Source of the DNA: an uncultured Gemmatimonadota bacterium
GTDB taxonomy: Bacteria; Gemmatimonadota; Gemmatimonadetes; Gemmatimonadales; Gemmatimonadaceae
DNA length: 54,225 bases
Assembly (NCBI GenBank): GCA_903882745.1
Contig: CAIRYG010000006.1
Location: 1 to 54,225 of the forward strand
Direction of reading: 5' to 3'
Numbering within the stretch: position 1 is the first letter of the stretch; the number at the start of each line of letters is the position of its first letter. Made by a program: the position numbers and the translations under genes. Shown here piece after piece: positions 30,892 to 37,948 of this stretch. Under the pieces are notes generated by a model, which was given only the letters and a program-made list of their open reading frames with translations, searched no databases and was not told the DNA's origin.

Positions 30892-32471
30892 TGCGCACTT
30901 TCTCTCGTAGGCTCATCGCGTTGAGTGTTGCCCTGCCCATGGCGCTCGCTGCGCAGGCATCCGCACCCGCCACGCCAGCTGCACCCCCGCCAGGCTTTGA
31001 CAGCTACGTCCAGAAAGTGCTGGCCGCCTTTCAGGTACCGGGTGTCGCGGTTGCGATTGTGAAGGACGGGCGCGTGGTACTCGCCAAAGGGTATGGGGTT
31101 CGCACACTCGGCAAACCGGAGCAGGTCGATTCGCTGACGCGCTTCGGTATTGCATCCAACACCAAGGCGTTCACGGCCACTGCACTCGCAATCCTCGTGG
31201 AGCGTGGCAAGCTCAAGTGGGACGAGCCGGTGCGCACATACCTGAAAGACTTCGCGATGTATGACCCCTTCGTCACGCGCGAGATCACCGTGCGCGACCT
31301 GCTCGTTCACCGCAGTGGCCTCGGGCTCGGTGCGGGCGACCTGCTCTGGTGGCCCGCCTCGACCTACACCCGCGCCGAGATTGCGCAGCGACTGCGCTAC
31401 ATCAAGCCGGCAACGTCGTTCCGCAGTGCCTACGCCTACGACAACGTGCTGTATCTCGTGGCCGGCCAGTTGATCGAAAAGATCAGCGGGCAGTCGTGGG
31501 AGACTTTCATGAGCACTGAGTTGCTCAATCCGCTGGGGATGTCGCACAGCAGCGTGCGGCACGCCGATGCGGCGTCCGGCGGCAACGTGGCCACAACGCA
31601 CGCCGAGGTGGACGGCACGGTGGTCGCGGTACCCCCGATGACCAGCGACAATACCAATCCCGCTGGAGGCATCAACGCGGGCGCCGCCGATATTGCGCGC
31701 TGGATGATCACGCAGCTCGACTCGGGGCGCACCCCAGAGGGCAAGCGCCTCTGGTCGCCGGCCTCAGCGCGCGAACTGTGGACAGGGGTCACCCCCATGC
31801 CCATTGGTGGCAGTGTGCCCGCGCTGGCGCCGCTGCGCCCCAGCTTCAACCTCTACGGACTCGGCTTCGGGGTGCGTGATTATCGCGGGGTGAAGATGCT
31901 CTCGCATACCGGAGGACTTCCGGGCTACGTATCTGAGATCTTGATGCTGCCCGATCAAAAGATCGGAGTCGCGGTGTTCACCAATCAGGAATCATCGGCC
32001 GCCTTCCGTTCAATCACGCTCGCGGTGCTCGATCATTACCTCGGGGTGAAGCCGGCCTGGGACTGGCTCGGCGCGTACACCACGCTAGCCGCGCAACAAC
32101 GTACCGAACTCGCCAGCGCGACCACCAAGGAAACGGCGCGTGACACCACCGTGCGCCCAACCCTGCCCCTGCCGAAGTACGCCGGCACCTACAGCGACGT
32201 GTGGTATGGCGACGTCACGGTGGGCTCCGCCAATGGACAGCTCACGATGCGTTTCTCTCACACGCCGGAACTCACCGGCGTGCTCGAGCACCAGAAAGGC
32301 GACGCCTTTATTGTGCGCTGGAAGGATCGGTCGCTCCGCGCCGACGCCGTCGTGACGTTCGACGTGAAAGCGGGCGCTGTGACCCGCGTGCGCATGGTCC
32401 CGACACCGGGCGTCGATTTCAGTTTTGATTTTCAGGACCTTGATCTGCGTCCGAAGCGCGGCGGAAAATAG
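30891..32471 (+). CDS. Serine hydrolase, beta-lactamase class C / esterase type
   Basis: A 526-residue exported enzyme. The signal peptide ends LAAQA. The catalytic motifs of the class C beta-lactamase/D-aminopeptidase/EstB superfamily are complete: SNTK (Ser89, Lys92), Y-D-N (Tyr183, Asn185) and HTG (339-341). After about residue 400 a DUF3471-like beta-rich tail follows (LPKYAGTYSDVWYGDVTV...), common in such hydrolases. It could act on D-amino-acid peptides, esters or lactams; true beta-lactamase activity is not implied. Coupled to the upstream amidase through an overlapping stop/start. Confidence 0.9.
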   Translation: MRTFSRRLIALSVALPMALAAQASAPATPAAPPPGFDSYVQKVLAAFQVPGVAVAIVKDGRVVLAKGYGVRTLGKPEQVDSLTRFGIASNTKAFTATALAILVERGKLKWDEPVRTYLKDFAMYDPFVTREITVRDLLVHRSGLGLGAGDLLWWPASTYTRAEIAQRLRYIKPATSFRSAYAYDNVLYLVAGQLIEKISGQSWETFMSTELLNPLGMSHSSVRHADAASGGNVATTHAEVDGTVVAVPPMTSDNTNPAGGINAGAADIARWMITQLDSGRTPEGKRLWSPASARELWTGVTPMPIGGSVPALAPLRPSFNLYGLGFGVRDYRGVKMLSHTGGLPGYVSEILMLPDQKIGVAVFTNQESSAAFRSITLAVLDHYLGVKPAWDWLGAYTTLAAQQRTELASATTKETARDTTVRPTLPLPKYAGTYSDVWYGDVTVGSANGQLTMRFSHTPELTGVLEHQKGDAFIVRWKDRSLRADAVVTFDVKAGAVTRVRMVPTPGVDFSFDFQDLDLRPKRGGK

Positions 32472-32528
32472 GACGCAACAGGCGCAGGGCACACGACAGC
32501 AGCTCACACTTCGGCGACGGAGCCATCG

Positions 32529-34298
32529 GTGAACATTCTGTTGGTACACGGCATTGGGCACTGCGACAGCGACAGCGATTACTACGCCAGCTGGCGACAG
32601 GTCATTACCGCAGCGCTGCAGGGGGCGGGAGCCACGACGCCCCCGACTTTCACAGAATTTGCGTACGACGATCTCTTTGAGGCGCGCTACGCAGGCCCCG
32701 ACCTCTATGCCGGTGCGCTCCTCGAACTGACGGGAAGTGTCGCGCTGCACGGACTCTCCGACGGGATGGCCGCAGGAACCGATCACACGCGAGCACTCGA
32801 ATCTCCCGCCGACTGGATGCGCTGGCGACTCGGTATGGTGTCCCAGTTCGTGGTTGATTCCGCCTTGCGGCGGCAGCTGCGCAATCGGCTACACCGCGCC
32901 GTCACGCTGAACCCGCCAGACATCATAGCGGCGCACAGCCTCGGCTCGCTCGTGACGTTCGACTATCTGCGCAACGACCCGCGCGCCGCGCTGCCCACCA
33001 GCACGTTGGTGACCTTCGGTTCTCAAATTGGAAATCTGTTTGTGCGCAATCGCCTCTGGCCGGGACGCTTCACGCTCCCGCCAGTCAAGCGCTGGTTCCA
33101 GCTGTTCAACCCCGAGGACCACGTCTTTACCGCGGAGATTCCGCTACAGGGATCACCGGAGTTTACGGAAGTTCGCACACCAAGCGCAGCGGGACACGCC
33201 CCCACACGATCCGCTGACGGCCCGGGCTATCTCGACCACGAAGCAACCCAACGGGGCGTCTGGTCGGTGCTCGCCACTCCTGCCGCCACACGCGAGTTCA
33301 CCCGCGCCGCCGCCGTCCAGCGCTTGTCACAGCGGAAGCCGCGTCGCCGCGCGTTACTCATTGGCATCAATGCGTATCCCGATCCTGCGCATCGACTGGC
33401 TGGCTGCGTCAACGACACGTTCCTGATGTCGAGCCTTCTGCAAGAACGCGGATTCGACCCCACCGACATCCGTGTCCTGCTCGACGCGCGCGCGACCGCC
33501 AGCGCGATTCGCACCCGTCTTGCGTGGCTCCTCGACGGCGCGGACGATGGCTGCGAACGGGTGCTGTTCTATAGCGGACACGGAGCGCAACTGCCGGGCT
33601 ACTCCGCTTCGGAAACCGTCGATCACGTGGACGAATGTCTGGTGCCGTACGACTTTGACTGGTCGCTCGAGCGCGCAATCACCGACAACGACTTCTTCCG
33701 CCTCTACAGCGAGCTGCCATTCAGCGCGCGATTCTCCGCGATCCTCGACTGCTGCCACGCGGGAGGCATGACCCGAGATCGTGGCCTTCGGGATGGTGGC
33801 CTTCGTGACGGTGGCCCGCGCATGCGCGGACTCACACCGCCCGACGATATTCGCCATCGCCAGCTGCAATGGGATGGCGAGCAGCAGTGCTGGTCGTCGC
33901 GGTCGTTGCGACCGATCAGTGCGCGCTACCGGCGCACCACCGATGCGCCGATGACGGGCCTCGGCCGCGCCACCTACCGACTTGGGCGCGGGATGCGACT
34001 ACGTGGACCACTGAGCCGCGCCACCGAACAGCGATTGATTGCGCAGCAACGGGGGCTCTATCTGCCCGTCTTGTTCGAGGCGTGCGGTGAAGGCGAGCTC
34101 GCGCAGGAATACCGACATGGGGCCGAGTCGTATGGTGCCTTCACCTGGACACTCGCCGCCGCCTTACGTCGCTCGCCGCGCATGAGCTGGGAACGCCTGC
34201 AGCGGGTGGTCAGCGCCGACTTCGCGGTGCGGGGCTACAACCAACGCCCCGTGCTCGTCGGCGCGTCGGCGCCAGTACGACGCCGCGCACTGTCCTAG
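32529..34298 (+). CDS. Fusion of an alpha/beta-hydrolase with a caspase-like (C14) peptidase
   Basis: A 589-residue cytoplasmic protein with no signal peptide. Residues 1-250 look like an alpha/beta-hydrolase: MNILLVHGIG strand, nucleophile elbow AHSLGS with Ser137, VTFGSQIG, and Asp/His candidates in NPEDH (197-198) and YLDH (237). Residues 274 to about 570 are a caspase/metacaspase fold: RALLIGINAYPD, catalytic His351 in YSGHG, and catalytic Cys409 in DCCHAGG. The linker (about 258-275) is strongly basic (QRLSQRKPRRR), and an Arg-Asp-Gly repeat (RDRGLRDGGLRDGG) follows the active-site Cys; both are candidate self-cleavage regions for an Arg/Lys-specific peptidase. GTG at 32529 has GGAG at good distance. 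A stand-alone gene between the hydrolase pair and a convergent peptidase. Confidence 0.85.
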   Translation: MNILLVHGIGHCDSDSDYYASWRQVITAALQGAGATTPPTFTEFAYDDLFEARYAGPDLYAGALLELTGSVALHGLSDGMAAGTDHTRALESPADWMRWRLGMVSQFVVDSALRRQLRNRLHRAVTLNPPDIIAAHSLGSLVTFDYLRNDPRAALPTSTLVTFGSQIGNLFVRNRLWPGRFTLPPVKRWFQLFNPEDHVFTAEIPLQGSPEFTEVRTPSAAGHAPTRSADGPGYLDHEATQRGVWSVLATPAATREFTRAAAVQRLSQRKPRRRALLIGINAYPDPAHRLAGCVNDTFLMSSLLQERGFDPTDIRVLLDARATASAIRTRLAWLLDGADDGCERVLFYSGHGAQLPGYSASETVDHVDECLVPYDFDWSLERAITDNDFFRLYSELPFSARFSAILDCCHAGGMTRDRGLRDGGLRDGGPRMRGLTPPDDIRHRQLQWDGEQQCWSSRSLRPISARYRRTTDAPMTGLGRATYRLGRGMRLRGPLSRATEQRLIAQQRGLYLPVLFEACGEGELAQEYRHGAESYGAFTWTLAAALRRSPRMSWERLQRVVSADFAVRGYNQRPVLVGASAPVRRRALS

Positions 34299-34325
34299 CC
34301 CGTTCGGTTTTATCTGGCTCCGTGC

Positions 34326-35867
34326 CTACGGCTTCGCGAGGAGTTTGGCCATGAGCGCGTCAGCGATCGACTTGGCATCCGCGGCATCGTCGTTCGTGAG
34401 TACAATGACCGTGGCGTGGCGGTCCGGCACGCGCACGAAGGCGCTGCGCTTTCCGGTCTCGGTGCCGTAGGCCGCATAGCGCGTCACGCCACCCGCAGTC
34501 TCGGTCTTCCATCCCTGCGTGGCGTCAATCGGATCGCGCGTGGCCGACGTGTCGGCCGCGGCGCCGCGTGTGTAGGTGCGCGGCTGCTCGAGTCCGAGCG
34601 CCAGGCGATACAGCTCGTCAACATTGGAGAGCACATCGCCGGCATCAGTCGCGGTCGTTTTGTGTAAACCGACGGGAGTCGACGCGCGCTGCGTCACGCA
34701 CCGCTGGAACGCTGTCTGCGGCGGAGTGGCAGCACGGCCACGTCCTGCGGCCGAATCGGGGGCAGCGGCGCCGCCCGCACGCCCGCGGCCCGCGGGCTCG
34801 GGAACCTGCGCGCAGATAGCTTCGAAGACGGCCGACATGCGACCGAGCGAAAAGTTCGGCACTGTGGTCGTCGGCATGTACCGCGCCTGCGCCGGAATAC
34901 CGAACGACTGATCCACAAACACCTTGCCGTCCTTGGCCACCAGCACGGTTGCACCACCAGCAGCGGCGTTCTCGTACTTGGCAAAGAGTGACTTCACCAA
35001 CGACGGAGCAACCGGCGACTCGCTTGCCACACGATGCAACATTTTCCGTGCACCGAGGTCGTAGCGATCGCCAGGATGCAGCGTCAGGAATGGACTCCCG
35101 GGGTCGGTGGCATCCTTGCCGTTGTATACAAATCCACGATTCCGACCAATGATCGTTCCCGTGTCGCCGCGCACAACCCACGCCGTTCCTTCGTCCTCGG
35201 AAATCGCCAACAGCGTGGGGTACTTGGGAATAATCGAGTCGGCGAGATCCGGAAGCCGCTCACGCGCCACCACGTGCTGATCAATGCCAACACCACGCAG
35301 ATAGGCGAAGCCCTTCTGGTAGCCGGGGGAGTCCATAATGAAGTTGTTGTTCGACGGCGCGCCGCGCACCAAGAAGTCGCCAAGGATTGACGCACCCGCC
35401 GACGATCCGGCCACAACGCCACCGCGTGCGAGCAGCTCATTGAACGCGGCTTCGGTCTTGGTGCCAGCGTAGGCATCTACCAAGTGAAACTGGCGCCCGC
35501 CTTCGAACCAAATACCACCGGCCTTCTTGATCAACGCGACGAATGCGTCGCTGTCGGCAACTTTGCGATCCGTCGTGAACAAGACCTGCACATTGTGCGC
35601 GCCATTCTGCTTCCAGCTGCGCGTATTCGATCCCTCGGCGGGATAGCTCTCCGCCCCACCAGCATTGGGTACAGTGAGGATCAGCGCATCGGGCCCACCC
35701 GCTGCGTCGATAAACGCCTTGTACACCTCGGGTCCCATGGAGCCACCGCCCACCACAATCACGGTGCCCTTTGCGGGCCCGACCTTGAGCGTGCCCTTTG
35801 AGGCTTGTGCCGTGAGCACAAGAGGAACGCAGCTGAGGAGCAACGCGAAGCGGCGAATGGCAAACAT
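34326..35867 (-). CDS. Cyanophycinase-like S51 peptidase with degenerate beta-lactamase-like domain
   Basis: A 513-residue exported protein. The signal peptide ends LTAQA. Residues 30-285 match the cyanophycinase/peptidase S51 fold: GTVIVVGGGSMGPEVY, the nucleophile motif GSSAGAS with Ser156, and GIDQHVVARERLPDL (about 194-208). From about 305 the sequence resembles a class C beta-lactamase domain (GATVLVAKDGKVFVDQSFGI, then SLGRMSAVFEA) but the SxxK motif is lost: the Ser and Lys positions are Arg343 and Ala346. The C-terminal part (YAAYGTETGKRSAFVRVPD...VIVLTNDD) also fits that family. An Ala/Gly-rich insert splits the tail. ATG at 35867 has AGAGG just upstream. Likely acts on peptides or Asp-containing polymers outside the cytoplasm. 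Confidence 0.82.
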   Translation of the reverse strand: MFAIRRFALLLSCVPLVLTAQASKGTLKVGPAKGTVIVVGGGSMGPEVYKAFIDAAGGPDALILTVPNAGGAESYPAEGSNTRSWKQNGAHNVQVLFTTDRKVADSDAFVALIKKAGGIWFEGGRQFHLVDAYAGTKTEAAFNELLARGGVVAGSSAGASILGDFLVRGAPSNNNFIMDSPGYQKGFAYLRGVGIDQHVVARERLPDLADSIIPKYPTLLAISEDEGTAWVVRGDTGTIIGRNRGFVYNGKDATDPGSPFLTLHPGDRYDLGARKMLHRVASESPVAPSLVKSLFAKYENAAAGGATVLVAKDGKVFVDQSFGIPAQARYMPTTTVPNFSLGRMSAVFEAICAQVPEPAGRGRAGGAAAPDSAAGRGRAATPPQTAFQRCVTQRASTPVGLHKTTATDAGDVLSNVDELYRLALGLEQPRTYTRGAAADTSATRDPIDATQGWKTETAGGVTRYAAYGTETGKRSAFVRVPDRHATVIVLTNDDAADAKSIADALMAKLLAKP

Positions 35868-36054
35868 GGAAACCTCTATGTGGTGACGGTGCACGGGAAC
35901 GCTGCCAACAGAAGATGCGCCACCGCGTCACCCTCGACAAGCACCACCCCTGCCTCACGTTCTGCGCTCCCTGTCCTGCGCTCCTTGCTAGTTCTGCGCC
36001 ATATTTATCACATCGACCGCCCCCTGCGGTTCCTTCACGACCCACAGCTCTCTT

Positions 36055-37854
36055 ATGCATCGACTCAGCGTAGTTCTTTCTCGCGTCGCGCGTCGCGCAC
36101 GCCTGCGCACCACCATCGGCGCGGCGCTCGCCCTTCTGACCGCCACGGCACACCTCCTGGCCGCGCAGGCACCAGCCCCGACGGTCGGGCCAGACCTCGG
36201 CAAACGGGTCGTCGCCGATCACGGTGTGGTTGCTGCCGGCAACGCGTATGCGAGCGACGCTGGGCTTGAGATGCTCCGCCAGGGCGGATCGGCCATCGAC
36301 GCCGCGGTGGCTACCGCCTTTGCGCTCGGCGTCACCGAGCCAATGATGAGCGGGCTCGGCGCGGGTGGCGGACTTCTGTATTACGACGCTAAAACCAAAC
36401 ACGCCGAATACCTCGATTTCTACAGTGCGTCCGGCAGCATCGTCGACCTGGGACTCCGCTCCACTACCTCCACCGCGACACCGCGCGGCGTGGGAATCCC
36501 AGGCGCCGTGCGCGGGCTGCTCGCCGCGCACGCGCGTTACGGCAAGTTGCCGGTCGCCGCGGTGCTCGCTCCAGCGATCCGGCTCGCCGGCGAAGGCTAC
36601 ACCGCCAACGCCCTGCTCGCCCGAGAAGTCGCGGTGAGCATTGAGAAGCTCTCCGCCACTGGCGCCAAGGCGATCTTCCTGCCGGGCGGCAAGCCAGTGC
36701 GCGCGGGTGATCACATTGTGCAGCCCGAGCTCGCGGCCACCCTTCGCACCATTGCGGCGCAGGGTGCCGATGCGTTTTACGCAGGCGCGATTGGCGACCA
36801 CATCGTACAAACGCTGCGCGATGCGGGCTCCACCATCACGCGCGCCGATTTCGCAGCCTACCAGCCGCAGTGGACCCGCCCGGTGTGCACGATGTACCAC
36901 GGCCGAGTGGTGCTCTCCGCCGCAGCGCCGCAGTCGGGAATGCAGGTGATTGAGGCGCTGAACCTTGTCGCGGGGCGAGATCTCCCCGCGCTCGGCCTTC
37001 CGAGCCGCAACGCCGACGCCTTCCGGGTGATGACTGGCGCGCTGCGCATTGCCGTGACCGATCGCGATGCCGTTGTTGGCGATCCGTCGAAGGTTGCCGT
37101 GCCAATGGCTGGGGTGACCAGCACCGCGTACGCGGCAACGCGCGCCTCGTTGGTGGACGCCCCTGCACAGCCACGCCTCCCCGCCGGCGACCCCTGGTCG
37201 TATGAAAAGGCGCCTACCGGCGATTGCGCGGTGTTGGCCGCGGCTCCCGTGTCTACGGTGCAGCCGCGCCCCGCCGCCCCGGGCACGCCGGGCGATGGCG
37301 CGATGTCGGAAACGACGCACATGTCGGTCGTGGACGACGCGGGGAACGCCGTGTCGATTACGAACACGCTTGGCCTGGGCTTCGGCACTGGTACCTGGGT
37401 AGACGGGGTGTTCCTGAACAGCGCGCTGTTCAACTTCGCGCGCGACGCGGCCTCCCCGAACGCACCCGGCCCGTTCCGCATTCCCGCCTCGACCATTGCC
37501 CCAACCATCATTCTGAAGGACGGCGCGGTGGAGATGGTGGTGGGCTGCCCGGGGTCACCGGCGATTCCGCCGGCGATTGTGCAGACGATCGTCTACGTGC
37601 TCGACTACCACTTGGATCCGATGCAGGCGCTGCGGATCCCGCGGATGATCCCCTCCTCGTCCGGGGTGGGGCTCCGTATGGAAGATGGGTTCGCCGAGGG
37701 GGTGTATGCGGAGGCCAAGCGGTTGGGGTATGAGGTCGCTGTGTCACCGCCCGTGGATATGGGATTTGGCGGGGTGCATGTGATTGCCCGGATTGGCGGG
37801 CGCTGGGTGGGAGCGGCCGACCCCCGAAGAGATGGCGAAGTCCGAGGCATGTAG
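36055..37854 (+). CDS. ggt: Gamma-glutamyltransferase
   Basis: A 599-residue exported precursor that should self-cleave into large and small subunits and transfer or hydrolyse gamma-glutamyl groups. A signal peptide ends HLLAAQA. Conserved pieces include NAYASDAGLEMLRQGGSAIDAAVA, GLGAGGGLLYYD and TPRGVGIPG. The autoprocessing site precedes the nucleophile Thr in ETTHMSVVDDAGNAVSITNTL. The oxyanion-hole motif, normally GSPGG, reads GSPAIPP here, a notable change that is compatible with a divergent subgroup. The gene follows the divergent cyanophycinase-like gene and precedes the SusC/SusD pair. No good ribosome binding site is visible before ATG 36055. Confidence 0.9.
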   Translation: MHRLSVVLSRVARRARLRTTIGAALALLTATAHLLAAQAPAPTVGPDLGKRVVADHGVVAAGNAYASDAGLEMLRQGGSAIDAAVATAFALGVTEPMMSGLGAGGGLLYYDAKTKHAEYLDFYSASGSIVDLGLRSTTSTATPRGVGIPGAVRGLLAAHARYGKLPVAAVLAPAIRLAGEGYTANALLAREVAVSIEKLSATGAKAIFLPGGKPVRAGDHIVQPELAATLRTIAAQGADAFYAGAIGDHIVQTLRDAGSTITRADFAAYQPQWTRPVCTMYHGRVVLSAAAPQSGMQVIEALNLVAGRDLPALGLPSRNADAFRVMTGALRIAVTDRDAVVGDPSKVAVPMAGVTSTAYAATRASLVDAPAQPRLPAGDPWSYEKAPTGDCAVLAAAPVSTVQPRPAAPGTPGDGAMSETTHMSVVDDAGNAVSITNTLGLGFGTGTWVDGVFLNSALFNFARDAASPNAPGPFRIPASTIAPTIILKDGAVEMVVGCPGSPAIPPAIVQTIVYVLDYHLDPMQALRIPRMIPSSSGVGLRMEDGFAEGVYAEAKRLGYEVAVSPPVDMGFGGVHVIARIGGRWVGAADPRRDGEVRGM

Positions 37855-37858
37855 AGCT

Positions 37859-37887
37859 TTGCGTCACGGTTCGGACACGAATATCTT
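37859..37887 (+). promoter_or_regulatory. Likely promoter of the susCD pair
   Basis: TTGCGT (37859-37864) and TATCTT (37882-37887) are separated by exactly 17 bases and lie about 60 bases before the SusC start codon, just after the gamma-glutamyltransferase stop. Confidence 0.52.
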
Positions 37888-37948
37888 TAGCGGCTATTCC
37901 CGATTTTTGGGAAAGTTGCACACCACCCGTACCTCTCGATGGAGAGTA

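Noticed and set aside
30891-32471. Antibiotic-resistance beta-lactamase
   Set aside because: The SNTK, YxN and HTG motifs are shared by esterases and D-peptidases of this superfamily. The length, tail domain and context do not point to a dedicated lactamase.
29206-36054. Defence island around the caspase fusion
   Set aside because: The neighbours are exported hydrolases and nutrient genes. No restriction, toxin, reverse transcriptase or other defence gene was seen.
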